54,021 nt of DNA from Rhodoferax sp. (GCF_018063565.1 NZ_JAGPBB010000015.1:1-54021), one strand, 5' to 3'; numbered from the stretch's first letter, positions 17,854 through 27,018 are shown. Numbers and translations are program-made. The notes: a model not told the origin generated them from the sequence alone.

Positions 17854-18383
17854 GGGTACAACTCCGGTCGGTATTCAAACCGGTCCCCCTGGGACAACAG
17901 CCAGTCAAGCACCGCCTGTGGCTGGTTCAGGTCAAGCACCGGCAGCCCGGTCGCGAGTGGCAGCTCGGCGGGAGAATCGGTGGCGATGGCGGTGACAAAG
18001 TCATCATGGGTGTAGCGCGCCGCTTTGCCCGCGGCGCTGCGCCAGACCTCGATTTTCAACAGGTCTGAATCACGGTATCCCTCCACCAGGACCCAGTCCA
18101 CTCCATCGTAGAGCTGGGCAATCAGGGCGTGGACCGACAGTTCGGTGTCCAGCTCAAACTCCCGCAGTAGCGCCAGCCGTTTGGGCGAGGTCATGATCAC
18201 CTCAAACGCACCGGCCTCCCGATGACGGTAACTGTCTTTACCAGGGTGATCCATATCAAAACCATGCCCTGCATGTTTGACCACCGAGACACGCAGGCCC
18301 CGTTGCCGCAGCAGCACGATGATCTGCTCGATCAGCGTGGTTTTACCCGCACCGGAGTAACCGGCAAAGGCCACTACGTTCAT
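17850..18383 (-). CDS. mobB: Molybdopterin-guanine dinucleotide biosynthesis adaptor MobB
   Basis: A 177-residue P-loop GTPase-like protein that assists MobA in forming the bis-MGD cofactor. Walker A is GYSGAGKTT at residues 8-16, followed by VSVVKHAGHGFDMDHPGKDS and VDWVLVEGYRDSDLLKIEV, both typical. Its presence suggests that the organism makes guanine-dinucleotide molybdoenzymes such as nitrate or DMSO reductases. It lies 61 bases downstream of thrC, with an interspersed repeat between them, and overlaps moeA by four bases. Confidence 0.95.
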   Translation of the reverse strand: MNVVAFAGYSGAGKTTLIEQIIVLLRQRGLRVSVVKHAGHGFDMDHPGKDSYRHREAGAFEVIMTSPKRLALLREFELDTELSVHALIAQLYDGVDWVLVEGYRDSDLLKIEVWRSAAGKAARYTHDDFVTAIATDSPAELPLATGLPVLDLNQPQAVLDWLLSQGDRFEYRPELYP

Positions 18384-18398
18384 GGGAATTTACTCATA

Positions 18399-18444
18399 AC
18401 AATATAGCTTAAAACATCCGTAGATATTGGGCCAGAGTCATATT
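18399..18444 (+). repeat. Comamonadaceae-type interspersed repeat, copy 3
   Basis: Reads ATAGCTTAAAACATCCGTAG followed by ATATTGGGCCAGAG and an ATTT tail. The core is more diverged than in the other copies (GGGCCAGAG for GCGCTAGAG). It separates thrC from mobB. Confidence 0.55.
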
Positions 18445-19872
18445 TCAGGCACATTTCTCGGCAATGAACTGCTTGATCGCCGAGACCTCGGCCGCCATGG
18501 CGGTGACGCGCCTGGGCAGATTCTCGATGCCAACAAACCTGGCCGGACGCCCAGGCTCGACCCCGGTGGCCTGCACAATCGTTTCGGCAAACTTGATGGG
18601 CAAGGCTGTTTCTAGCACGATCATCGGCACACCAGCGTGCGTATGCGCCAGCGCCACCTTGACACCATCGGCGGTGTGGGTGTCGATCATCATGCCGTGA
18701 CGCAGATAACTGTCCTTGATGGTGGCCAGACGGTCGGCATGGGTGCTCTTGCCACTCTCAAACCCGTAGCGCAGACGCATGTCGTTGAAGGCCGGATGCT
18801 GGCTCAGGTCAAACTTGCCGTCACGCGCCAGGGCGTCGCCAAACAAGGCCTTGACGCGTGCACCATCGCGCCCGAGCAAGTCAAAAATGAAACGTTCAAA
18901 ATTGCTGGCCTTGGAGATGTCCATCGACGGGCTGGAGGTCTCGTGGGTGTCAGCGCTGGCGCGCACGCGATAAACGCCGGTCTTGAAGAACTCGTCGAGC
19001 ACGTCATTTTCATTGGTGGCCACCACCAGCTTGGCCACCGGAAGACCCATCATGCGCGCCACATGACCCGCACAGACGTTACCAAAATTACCGCTGGGCA
19101 CACAGAAGCTGACCTTCTGATCTTGGGTCTCGGTGGCCTGAAAGTAACCGGCAAAGTAATACACCACCTGCGCCAGCAAGCGCGCCCAATTGATGGAGTT
19201 GACGGTGCCGATCTTGTACTGACGCTTGAAATCGAGGTCGTTGCTGACGGCTTTGACCATGTCCTGGCAGTCATCAAACACCCCGTCCACGGCGATGTTG
19301 AAGATGTTGTCGTCCATCAGGCTGAACATCTGCGCCTGCTGAAACGGGCTCATACGACCGGCCGGACTGGTCATGAAGACGCGCACGCCCTTTTTGCCAC
19401 GCATGGCGTATTCGGCGGCGCTGCCGGTATCGCCGCTGGTGGCCCCCAGAATGTTCAGTTCTTCGCCACGGCGTGCCAGTTCGTACTCAAACAGGTTGCC
19501 CAGCAATTGCATCGCCATGTCCTTGAAGGCCAGCGTCGGGCCGTTGGACAAGGCTTCGAGCCACAGGTTGTTCTCCAGGTGGCGCAGCGGCACGATCTCG
19601 CCGGTACCAAACACCTCGGCGGTGTAGGTTTTGGCGCACAGGGCACGCAGGTCATCAGCGGGAATGTCATCGATGTAGAGCGACAAAATCTCGAACGCCA
19701 GCTCGGCGTAGCCCTGCTGGTGATAGATATCGCGCCAACGGCTCAGGGTGGTGCCGTCGACGCTGGGATAGCGCTCGGGCAGGTACAAGCCGCCGTCCGG
19801 CGCCAGGCCTTCGAGCAGGATGTCACAAAATCGTTTGGGGCTCTTGTCGCCGCGGGTGGAGATGTAGTTCAT
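18445..19872 (-). CDS. thrC: Threonine synthase
   Basis: Converts O-phosphohomoserine to threonine with pyridoxal phosphate. The 475-residue protein is of the long (enterobacterial/fungal) class: NYISTRGDKSP at the start, catalytic Lys117 in PTLAFKDMAMQ, phosphate-binding ATSGDTGSAAEYA and VPSGNFGN. The ATG at 19872 is chosen because NYISTRG is the conserved start of this class; 33 upstream codons in the same frame overlap the end of hom and lack conservation. It follows hom by 28 bases and completes the aspartate-to-threonine branch. Confidence 0.96.
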   Translation of the reverse strand: MNYISTRGDKSPKRFCDILLEGLAPDGGLYLPERYPSVDGTTLSRWRDIYHQQGYAELAFEILSLYIDDIPADDLRALCAKTYTAEVFGTGEIVPLRHLENNLWLEALSNGPTLAFKDMAMQLLGNLFEYELARRGEELNILGATSGDTGSAAEYAMRGKKGVRVFMTSPAGRMSPFQQAQMFSLMDDNIFNIAVDGVFDDCQDMVKAVSNDLDFKRQYKIGTVNSINWARLLAQVVYYFAGYFQATETQDQKVSFCVPSGNFGNVCAGHVARMMGLPVAKLVVATNENDVLDEFFKTGVYRVRASADTHETSSPSMDISKASNFERFIFDLLGRDGARVKALFGDALARDGKFDLSQHPAFNDMRLRYGFESGKSTHADRLATIKDSYLRHGMMIDTHTADGVKVALAHTHAGVPMIVLETALPIKFAETIVQATGVEPGRPARFVGIENLPRRVTAMAAEVSAIKQFIAEKCA

Positions 19873-19900
19873 CGTGGTGGTGTCGCTGCAAATCTTGAAA

Positions 19901-21259
19901 TCAGGCCAACTCTTCCTTGCGGATACGGGTGATGGGCTCCAGCACTGTGGGCAGGGCTTGCATCTGGGCAATGGCGGCGCTCATATCCGCCTCCACACAG
20001 TCATGCGTCAGGATGATCACATCGGTCTGTGGTACCTGGTTGGCCACGGCCTCGCCACTGATCTCGTCGGCTTCACGCTGCAGCACCGCATCAATGCTGA
20101 TGCCCGAAGTGGCCAGAATACCGGTCACCTTGGCCAGCACCCCGGTTTCGTCGGCCACCCGCAAACGCAGGTAATAACTGGTCACCACCTCGCTCATCGG
20201 CAGCACCGGCAAATTGCTCATGGCATTGGGCTGGAACGCCAGATGTGGAACCCGGTGCAAAGGGTCTGCCGACTGCAGGCGGGCAATATCCACCAGGTCG
20301 GCAATCACCGCGCTGGCGGTGGGCTCAGAGCCGGCACCCTTGCCGTAGTACAGGGTCGTGCCCACAGCGTCGCCCTGTACCACCACGGCGTTCATGGCCC
20401 CTTCGACGTTGGCGATCAAGCGCTTGGCGGGAATCAGGCAGGGGTGCACACGCAACTCGATGCCTTCAGGGGTGCCCTTGCCACTGTCGCCCGCCCGGCG
20501 TTTGGTGATACCGAGCAGCTTGATGCGGTAGCCCAGCTGCTCGGCGTACTTGATGTCGGCAGCACCGAGCCGGGTGATGCCTTCGACATAGGCTTTGTCA
20601 AACTGTACCGGGACGCCAAAGGCGATGGCGCTCATCAGGGTGGCCTTGTGCGCGGCATCAACGCCTTCGATATCGAACGTCGGGTCAGCCTCGGCGTAAC
20701 CCAGACGCTGCGCTTCCTCAAGCACCGCAGAAAAGTCCAGCCCCTTGTCGCGCATCTCGCTCAGGATGAAATTGGTGGTGCCATTGATGATGCCGGCAAT
20801 CCACTGGATTCGGTTGGCGGTGAGCCCCTCGCGCAGCGCCTTGATGATCGGGATGCCACCGGCCACGGCCGCTTCAAACGCCACCATCACACCTTTGGCC
20901 GAGGCAGCCGCAAAAATCTCGGTGCCATGTACCGCCAGCAAGGCCTTATTGGCGGTGACCACATGTTTGCCCGCGGCAATGGCCTCAAGCACCAGCGTTT
21001 TGGCAATGCCGTAGCCGCCAATGAGCTCGATGACGATGTCGATGTCGGGGTTGGCAATGACGGCGCGCGCGTCGCTCACCACGGTGACATCCGGCCCGAC
21101 CAATGCCTGCGCGCGCATGACATTGAGATCAGCCACCATGGTGATGGCAATGCCACGACCGGCGCGCCGTTTGATTTCTTCCTGGTTACGCTGCAGCACA
21201 TTGAACGTGCCCGAACCCACCACACCGATGCCCAACAGGCCGACTTGAATTGGTTTCAT
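19901..21259 (-). CDS. hom: Homoserine dehydrogenase
   Basis: Reduces aspartate semialdehyde to homoserine. The 452-residue protein has the NAD(P)-binding GLLGIGVVGSGT, the catalytic region with VAGGIPIIKALREGL and GIINGTTNFIL, and a C-terminal ACT domain from about residue 355 (LRVADETGVLAKVTGILA), the usual site of feedback inhibition by threonine. It is monofunctional, with no fused aspartokinase. The order alaA-hom-thrC is common in betaproteobacteria. I saw no threonine-rich leader peptide, so classical attenuation is not indicated. An interspersed repeat lies in the 81 bases between alaA and hom. Confidence 0.96.
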   Translation of the reverse strand: MKPIQVGLLGIGVVGSGTFNVLQRNQEEIKRRAGRGIAITMVADLNVMRAQALVGPDVTVVSDARAVIANPDIDIVIELIGGYGIAKTLVLEAIAAGKHVVTANKALLAVHGTEIFAAASAKGVMVAFEAAVAGGIPIIKALREGLTANRIQWIAGIINGTTNFILSEMRDKGLDFSAVLEEAQRLGYAEADPTFDIEGVDAAHKATLMSAIAFGVPVQFDKAYVEGITRLGAADIKYAEQLGYRIKLLGITKRRAGDSGKGTPEGIELRVHPCLIPAKRLIANVEGAMNAVVVQGDAVGTTLYYGKGAGSEPTASAVIADLVDIARLQSADPLHRVPHLAFQPNAMSNLPVLPMSEVVTSYYLRLRVADETGVLAKVTGILATSGISIDAVLQREADEISGEAVANQVPQTDVIILTHDCVEADMSAAIAQMQALPTVLEPITRIRKEELA

Positions 21260-21283
21260 AAGATCTTTGCAAAAAATTTATCG

Positions 21284-21333
21284 TTATATGGCTCCAGCCC
21301 TTTTAATATCAGCGCTAGAAGCTATTAAATCAG
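21284..21333 (-). repeat. Comamonadaceae-type interspersed repeat, copy 4
   Basis: On the minus strand it reads TTTAATAGCTTCTAGCGCTG, then ATATTAAAAGGGCTGGAGCC and ATATAA. It has the same block order as the other copies. It lies between the end of alaA and the start of hom, so it is in the likely leader or intercistronic region of hom. Confidence 0.65.
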
Positions 21334-21340
21334 GAATAAC

Positions 21341-22567
21341 TCAGTTGCTGTGCCGTTTCCGGTAAGCCTCCAGAAACCTGGCAATGCGGCCAATCGCCTC
21401 GCGCAGGTCATCCTCATGCGGCAAAAACACAATGCGGAAATGGTCGGGTTGCGGCCAGTTGAAACCGGTCCCCTGGACCAGCATCACCCGCGTCTCGCGC
21501 AACAGCTCCAGGAAAAACTGGCGGTCGTCGCTGATCGGATAAAAGGTCGGGTCAAGCTTGGGAAACATGTACAGCGCGGCCTGCGGTTTGACACAACTCA
21601 CGCCCGGGATGGCAGTGATCAGTTCGTAGGCCAGGTCGCGCTGGCGACGCAGGCGCCCACCCTCGCCCACCAGATCGTTGATGCTCTGATACCCACCGAG
21701 CGCAGTCTGAATGGCCCATTGACCGGGGACGTTGGAGCACAGCTTCATGTTCGAGAGCATGGTCAGGCCTTCGATATAGTCACTGGCTGACTTCTTGTCG
21801 CCGGACACCACCATCCAGCCCGCGCGGTAACCGCACGAGCGGTAACTTTTGGACAATGAGTTGAAGGTCAGCGTGAGCACGTCGGTCGACAAACTGGCCA
21901 GCGCCGTGTGTTTGACGCCGTCGTACAGCACCTTGTCGTAAACCTCATCGGCCAAAATGACCAGGCCAAATTCGCGTGCGATGGCAATGATGCCGCTGAG
22001 CAGGTCATCGCTGTACAACACGCCGGTGGGATTGTTGGGGTTGATCACGACAATGCCCTTGGTGCGCGACGTGATCTTGCTGCGAATATCGGCCAGGTCC
22101 GGCATCCAGCCATTGGCCTCGTCGCACAAATAATGCACAGGGGTGCCACCCGACAAACTGGTCGAAGCCGTCCACAAAGGGTAATCCGGCATCGGCAACA
22201 GCAACTCGTCGCCGTTGTCCAGCAAAGTGTTGGTGGCCATGGTGATCAGTTCGCTGGCGCCATTGCCGAGGTAAATATCGTCGAGCGTGACGCCGGCAAT
22301 GCCCTGACGCTGCGTTTCATGCATCACCGCTTTGCGTGCTGCAAAAATACCCTTGCTGTCAGAGTAGCCGGCCGAATTGGGCAGGTTGCGGATCATGTCC
22401 TGCTGGATTTCCTCTGGCGCGTCAAAGCCAAACACTGCCAGGTTACCCAGATTGAGCTTGATGATTTTCTGGCCGTCCTCCTCCATCTGGCGCGCTGCGT
22501 CCATGATCGGGCCACGAATGTCGTAAAGCACGTTGGCCAGTTTGGCAGATTTGCGAATGGTTTTCAA
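21341..22567 (-). CDS. alaA: Alanine-synthesizing aminotransferase AlaA
   Basis: A class I PLP-dependent transaminase making alanine from pyruvate and glutamate. Motifs in order: KSAKLANVLYDIRGP, LNLGNLAVFGFDAP, GNGASELI, PMPDYPLWTA, NPNNPTGVLY, ADEVYDKVLYDG and the PLP lysine in NSLSKSYRSCGYRAGW. It closely matches E. coli AlaA throughout as I remember that sequence. There is no ATG at the conserved start: the start is TTG at 22567, preceded by a strong GGAGGG four bases away. The 51 codons further upstream in the same frame overlap the divergent promoter region and look non-coding. The protein has 408 residues. Confidence 0.93.
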   Translation of the reverse strand: MKTIRKSAKLANVLYDIRGPIMDAARQMEEDGQKIIKLNLGNLAVFGFDAPEEIQQDMIRNLPNSAGYSDSKGIFAARKAVMHETQRQGIAGVTLDDIYLGNGASELITMATNTLLDNGDELLLPMPDYPLWTASTSLSGGTPVHYLCDEANGWMPDLADIRSKITSRTKGIVVINPNNPTGVLYSDDLLSGIIAIAREFGLVILADEVYDKVLYDGVKHTALASLSTDVLTLTFNSLSKSYRSCGYRAGWMVVSGDKKSASDYIEGLTMLSNMKLCSNVPGQWAIQTALGGYQSINDLVGEGGRLRRQRDLAYELITAIPGVSCVKPQAALYMFPKLDPTFYPISDDRQFFLELLRETRVMLVQGTGFNWPQPDHFRIVFLPHEDDLREAIGRIARFLEAYRKRHSN

Positions 22568-22682
22568 TGTCCCTCCGGGCGCGACTGTATGGCGGTTAAA
22601 CCTACAATTTGACCACATTTGGCGTGTCGGGCAGTGTTTGCTGCACCCGACATGCTGCTTGCCACCGCAACACAACCCACCC

Positions 22683-23051
22683 ATGAAAATCCATCCTGAC
22701 CACATCGGCGTGCAGTCCATTCACGGTTACGGCCCGGGCTGGGTGCAAGTCGGTGCAGAAAAGATCTTTCATAGCGTGATCATTACCCCGGCAGGAGATC
22801 GCATCGATTGGGCGTGTCAGCACTTTGAGCAACTCAGCACCGCGCATTTTGAGCAGTTGACGCACTTTCCCGCGGAACTGGTGATTTTTGGCAGTGGTCC
22901 ACGCCTGCGGTTCGCCGCGCCGGCGCTGAGCCTTGCGCTGATCGAGCGGCAGATCGGACTGGAAACCATGGACACCCATGCGGCCTGCCGCACTTACAAC
23001 ATTTTGGCCGCCGAAGGCCGCCAGGTCGTCGCCGCCTTGCTGATGCAGTAA
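22683..23051 (+). CDS. Mth938/DUF498-domain protein
   Basis: A 122-residue single-domain protein of the DUF498/Mth938-like family, related to the mitochondrial complex I assembly factor NDUFAF3. Seen: GYGPGWVQVG near the N-terminus, the central PAELVIFGSGPRLRF and the end THAACRTYNILAAEGRQVVA, all family hallmarks. The molecular function in bacteria is unknown. The ATG at 22683 is chosen because homologues start at MKI with the first strand; 50 upstream codons overlap the alaA promoter region. It is divergent from alaA and 98 bases before the peroxiredoxin gene. Confidence 0.87.
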   Translation: MKIHPDHIGVQSIHGYGPGWVQVGAEKIFHSVIITPAGDRIDWACQHFEQLSTAHFEQLTHFPAELVIFGSGPRLRFAAPALSLALIERQIGLETMDTHAACRTYNILAAEGRQVVAALLMQ

Positions 23052-23149
23052 AATACCGCGCTTGCAGTCGAGGGCGCAGCAGCGCTTGAATGAGGATAGT
23101 GTCCGCGACTTGAAAGACCGACGCATCCTGTCACACGAGATAGAAAAAT

Positions 23150-23635
23150 ATGGCGATTGTTGTCAATAAACCCATCCCTGAGTTTGAGTCCAACGCAACC
23201 GGAGGCGTTCGTGTCACTCACACTTCACATCTTGGCAGAATCATTGTGCTGTACTTCTACCCCAAGGACAACACGCCAGGCTGTACCACCGAGGCGATGG
23301 AGTTTCGTGACAAATACCATGATTTCGTGCGCGCCGGTGCCACCGTGTTTGGCGTGTCTCGCGACAACATGAAGTCACACGACGATTTCAAACAAAAGCT
23401 TGAGTTGCCCTTTGAACTGATCGCTGATACCGAAGAGAAGATGTGCCACATGTTCGGCGTGGTCAAAAACAAGATCATGTATGGCAAAAAGGTCAAGGGC
23501 ATTGAGCGCAGCACTTTCTTGATCGGTGCAGACGGCTGCCTCAAGGACGAGTGGCGTGGCCTGAAAGTGCCCGGCCACGTTGACGAGGTGCTGGAGGCGG
23601 TCAAGGCGCTCAAGAAGGCCGTTGTCCTGGCCTGA
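23150..23635 (+). CDS. bcp: PrxQ/BCP-family peroxiredoxin lacking the usual resolving cysteine
   Basis: A thiol peroxidase that reduces peroxides. The 161-residue protein has YFYPKDNTPGCTTEAMEFRD, with peroxidatic Cys45. E. coli BCP has a second cysteine five residues on; here that position is Met50. Other cysteines are Cys99 and Cys130, so the enzyme may be a 1-Cys type or use a different resolving residue. The C-terminal FLIGADGCLKDEWRG fits the fold. It starts with the ATG at 23150. A hairpin with a T-run about 100 bases downstream probably ends the transcript. Confidence 0.93.
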   Translation: MAIVVNKPIPEFESNATGGVRVTHTSHLGRIIVLYFYPKDNTPGCTTEAMEFRDKYHDFVRAGATVFGVSRDNMKSHDDFKQKLELPFELIADTEEKMCHMFGVVKNKIMYGKKVKGIERSTFLIGADGCLKDEWRGLKVPGHVDEVLEAVKALKKAVVLA

Positions 23636-23737
23636 CCTTTGCTGCCGCCATGAGGCGCTTTTTTGCCCCACACACCGCCTGACTTGGTGACTGTGCATAA
23701 TCAAGGGATGTCCTTGAAGCGCACCCGTCCTGCTGGA

Positions 23738-23768
23738 GCCGCCCCGCTTATCGGGCGGCTTTTTTATT
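23738..23768 (+). terminator. Rho-independent terminator between bcp and phoH
   Basis: GCCGCCC and GGGCGGC form a seven-base-pair GC stem around an eight-base loop, followed directly by TTTTTTATTTTT. It is on the plus strand after bcp and 40 bases before the chosen phoH start, so phoH needs its own promoter downstream of it or readthrough. Confidence 0.85.
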
Positions 23769-23808
23769 TTTGATTGTTGACTGCTTACTTCTAGCCCTGG
23801 AACCCCCA

Positions 23809-25479
23809 ATGCCCCTGCCCACTGCTCCCAGCAAACGTGCTTCCCTGTTGTCGCAGAAAGACTTTGAAGTGTCTGCCACGGCCAAACCACGTGACAAGTC
23901 CGGCGACAGAGATCTGGTCCCCAACCTGGCGGTCAAGGCCACGCCCCCCGTGCCGGTAACAGCCCCGCATCCGGCACCACCGACCGTCACGGCACCGTCG
24001 CCTGCGCCTGCCATTGAGGTCAGGGCTGCCGCAGACAAACCGGTGGCGCGTCCGGCACAGCGCGCCAAAGCCAACCGCAAGGTGACCACCGGCCCCGGCA
24101 AGTTGTTCGTCCTCGATACCAATGTGCTGCTGCACGATCCGACTTGCCTGTTCCGCTTTGAGGAACATGACATCTTCCTGCCGATGATCGTGCTCGAAGA
24201 ACTCGATGCGCACAAAAAAGGCATGACCGAGGTGGCGCGCAATGGTCGCCAGACCAGCCGCACGCTTGATGCGCTGGCAGAACATCAAGGGGCCGACATC
24301 GCCACAGGTTTGCCACTGAACGTCACCGGGCACACCGAAGCGCGTGGCCGTTTGTTCTTTCAGACCCAGTTGCTCGAGTACGAGTTGCCCAGCAGCTTGC
24401 CGCAGGGCAAGGCGGACAACCAGATACTCGGCGTGGTGCAATCGCTGCGCAAACAGCATGCACCGCGCGAGGTGGTGTTGGTCTCGAAAGACATCAACAT
24501 GCGTGTCAAGGCGCGTGCGCTGGGCTTGCATACCGATGACTATCAGAACGACAAAACACTCGACGATGGCGACCTGCTGTACTCAGGAGCACTGGCACTG
24601 CCGTCAGATTTCTGGACCACCCACGGCAGTACCATCGAGAGCTGGCAACAAGGTGCCAGCACGTTTTACCGGTTCAGCGGACCCGTGGTGCCGCAGTTGC
24701 TGGTGAACCAGTTCGTCTATTTTGAAGCACCGGGTGAACCCAGCCTGTATGCCAAAGTCACCGAGATCCGCGGCAAACAGGCCGTGCTCAAGACCCTGCG
24801 TGACTTCACCCACCTGAAAAATGCCGTGTGGGGCATCACCACCCGCAACCGTGAGCAGAACTTTGCCATGAACCTGCTGATGGATCCGGAGATTGACTTT
24901 GTCACCCTGACCGGCACCGCCGGCACCGGCAAGACACTGATGGCGCTGGCCTCCGGTTTGACACAGGTGCTCGACGAGCGTCGCTACACCGAAATCATCG
25001 TGACGCGCGCCACGGTCAGCGTGGGCGAGGATATCGGATTCCTGCCCGGTACCGAAGAAGAAAAAATGGGCCCCTGGATGGGCGCTCTGGACGACAACCT
25101 GGAGGTGCTTGGCAAGACCGACTCCGCAGCGGGTGAATGGGGACGCGCCGCGACCAACGAACTGATTCGCAGCCGGATCAAGATCAAAAGCATGAATTTC
25201 ATGCGCGGTCGCACCTTCCTGAACAAGTATCTGATCATTGACGAGGCGCAGAACCTCACACCCAAGCAAATGAAAACCCTGATCACCCGGGCCGGACCGG
25301 GTACCAAGATCGTTTGTATGGGCAATATTGCACAGATTGACACGCCTTACCTGACCGAGGGCTCTTCCGGCTTGACGTACGCGGTCGACAAATTCAAGGG
25401 TTGGGCACACGGCGGCCACATCACGTTGGCCCGTGGCGAGCGCTCGCGCTTGGCAGACTTCGCCAGTGAGGCTCTCTAA
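23809..25479 (+). CDS. PIN-PhoH fusion ATPase (PhoH2/YlaK type)
   Basis: A 556-residue protein. The first 95 residues are proline/alanine-rich and probably disordered. A PIN ribonuclease domain follows (about 100-235: KLFVLDTNVLLHD, MIVLEELDAHKKG and VLVSKDINMRVKA, with the usual acidic residues). The C-terminal PhoH ATPase (about 330-555) has Walker A GTAGTGKT and Walker B LIIDEAQNLTP. PhoH2-type proteins of mycobacteria were reported to have RNA unwinding and cleavage activity, so RNA processing under stress is the likely role. The ATG at 23809 is chosen because the earlier in-frame start falls right after the terminator T-run. Confidence 0.9.
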   Translation: MPLPTAPSKRASLLSQKDFEVSATAKPRDKSGDRDLVPNLAVKATPPVPVTAPHPAPPTVTAPSPAPAIEVRAAADKPVARPAQRAKANRKVTTGPGKLFVLDTNVLLHDPTCLFRFEEHDIFLPMIVLEELDAHKKGMTEVARNGRQTSRTLDALAEHQGADIATGLPLNVTGHTEARGRLFFQTQLLEYELPSSLPQGKADNQILGVVQSLRKQHAPREVVLVSKDINMRVKARALGLHTDDYQNDKTLDDGDLLYSGALALPSDFWTTHGSTIESWQQGASTFYRFSGPVVPQLLVNQFVYFEAPGEPSLYAKVTEIRGKQAVLKTLRDFTHLKNAVWGITTRNREQNFAMNLLMDPEIDFVTLTGTAGTGKTLMALASGLTQVLDERRYTEIIVTRATVSVGEDIGFLPGTEEEKMGPWMGALDDNLEVLGKTDSAAGEWGRAATNELIRSRIKIKSMNFMRGRTFLNKYLIIDEAQNLTPKQMKTLITRAGPGTKIVCMGNIAQIDTPYLTEGSSGLTYAVDKFKGWAHGGHITLARGERSRLADFASEAL

Positions 25480-25480
25480 T

Positions 25481-25527
25481 TCAGTAGCTATCAGCGATTG
25501 AGGGATAAGCGCTACAGCCTTTTTTTG
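25481..25527 (+). repeat. Comamonadaceae-type interspersed repeat, copy 5
   Basis: Reads CAGTAGCTATCAGCGATTGA followed by GGGATAAGCGCTACAGCC, a T-run and GCTAAAA. It fills the 48-base gap between the convergent phoH and dnaB genes. The CTA in its tail forms the TAG stop of dnaB on the minus strand. Confidence 0.75.
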
Positions 25528-26937
25528 CTAAAAATCGCCCGATGAACCTGAGGCCAGTGACTCAAATTTGGTGATTTTGTTGAGGAAGGCCAGCTTGACC
25601 ACGCCGGTCGGGCCATTGCGCTGCTTGGCAATGATCACTTCCGCGACACCCGGCTCTTTGCAGGCGTCTTTGGTGTAGTACTCGTCGCGGTAGATGAACA
25701 TGATGATGTCGGCGTCCTGTTCGATGGCCCCTGACTCGCGCAGATCACTCATCATCGGACGTTTGTCGGGACGTTGCTCAACACTGCGGTTGAGCTGAGA
25801 CAAAGCAATCACCGGGCACTTGAGCTCTTTGGCCAGCATCTTCAGCCCACGCGAAATTTCTCCGAGTTCAGTGGCACGGTTTTCACCATCACTGCCATTG
25901 GAGCCGCTCATCAATTGCAAATAGTCGACCACGATCAGACCAAGTTGGCCACACTGGCGCGCCAGGCGCCTGGCGTTGGCACGCAGTTCACTGGAGGTAA
26001 GGCCAGCGGTCTCGTCGATGTGCAACGAGATGGTGCGCAGCCGCTCAATCGCTTCCGACAACCGGGGCCATTCGTCGTCTGTGAGTTTGCCTGTACGCAA
26101 ATGCCCCTGATCAATGCGACCGATGGAGCCGACGATGCGCACTGCCAGTTGAGCAGCACCCATTTCCATGGAAAACACGGCAACCGGCAGGCCCTCGTGC
26201 AACGCCACATGCTCAGCAATATTGATCGCCAAAGCCGTTTTTCCCATCGATGGTCGGGCCGCCAGAACCACCAGATCCCCCGCCTGCAAACCTGCCGTCA
26301 GACGGTCCAGATCATAAAAACCGGTGGGCACCCCGGTGACATCATTGGGGTTGTCAGCCATCTCCTGAACACGGTCGAGCAACTCGACCACCAGGGTATC
26401 CATGGTTTGAAAACCCTGCTTGGTGCGCGCACCCTCTTCACCAATGTTGAATATCTTCTGTTCTGCCTCATCCAGGATGGCGGCAACCGGACGCCCTTTC
26501 GGGTTGAACGCGTTGGCCGATATTTCCTCGCTGGTGGACACCAGTTTGCGCAGAATCGAGCGATCCCGAACAATCTCCGCATAGCGGCGAATATTGCCGG
26601 CACTAGGCACGTACTGGGCCAAAGCGTTGAGGTAGCTCAGGCCCCCCATTTCTTCCGCCTTGCCCAAACTCTGCAATTGCTCGTAGACGGTGATCACATC
26701 GGCCGGCTTGGACGCATTGATCAGCGTGCTCATGGCAGAGAACACGGCACGGTGCTCGTAACGGTAAAAATCCTGCTCACCGAGCACATCACTGACCCGG
26801 TCCCACGCCGCGTTGTCCAGCAGCAAGCCCCCCAGCACACTGGATTCGGATTCGATCGAATGGGGCGGAATACGTAATTGGGCCACCTGGCGGTCCAGCC
26901 CGGTATCGTCGTTATGAATGGAAAGTACGGCAGACAT
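25528..26937 (-). CDS. dnaB: Replicative DNA helicase DnaB
   Basis: The hexameric fork helicase. Its 469 residues comprise the N-terminal domain (about 20-130, PHSIESESSVLGGLLLDN), a linker helix and the RecA-like domain from about 195. Visible motifs are GVPTGFYDLDRLTAGLQAGD, Walker A ARPSMGKTA, VFSMEMGAAQLAVR, the Walker B region VVDYLQLM and SDLRESGAIEQDADIIMFIYR. The C-terminus ends SSGDF; its stop codon lies in an interspersed repeat. A near-consensus DnaA box lies about 80 bases upstream of the start. The gene is separated from the upstream rplI operon by a terminator. Confidence 0.97.
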   Translation of the reverse strand: MSAVLSIHNDDTGLDRQVAQLRIPPHSIESESSVLGGLLLDNAAWDRVSDVLGEQDFYRYEHRAVFSAMSTLINASKPADVITVYEQLQSLGKAEEMGGLSYLNALAQYVPSAGNIRRYAEIVRDRSILRKLVSTSEEISANAFNPKGRPVAAILDEAEQKIFNIGEEGARTKQGFQTMDTLVVELLDRVQEMADNPNDVTGVPTGFYDLDRLTAGLQAGDLVVLAARPSMGKTALAINIAEHVALHEGLPVAVFSMEMGAAQLAVRIVGSIGRIDQGHLRTGKLTDDEWPRLSEAIERLRTISLHIDETAGLTSSELRANARRLARQCGQLGLIVVDYLQLMSGSNGSDGENRATELGEISRGLKMLAKELKCPVIALSQLNRSVEQRPDKRPMMSDLRESGAIEQDADIIMFIYRDEYYTKDACKEPGVAEVIIAKQRNGPTGVVKLAFLNKITKFESLASGSSGDF

Positions 26938-27018
26938 ATGGTTTTCAGGAAACCCTGAATGCTACGGCGTGTAAAGACCGCTGTCGAGGGAGAAGCTGGG
27001 GGCGACCCTTGTAAAAGC

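Noticed and set aside
18637-21328. Two long plus-strand open frames opposite thrC and hom
   Set aside because: Both are antisense to intact biosynthetic genes and show no domain signature.
21260-21340. Threonine attenuator before hom
   Set aside because: No Thr/Ile-rich leader peptide or terminator hairpin is visible; the gap is mostly an interspersed repeat.
23647-23665. Hairpin CGCC-ATGA-GGCG followed by CTTTTTT right after bcp
   Set aside because: The stem is only four base pairs; the strong terminator at 23738 is the better candidate. It could still act as a weak first terminator.
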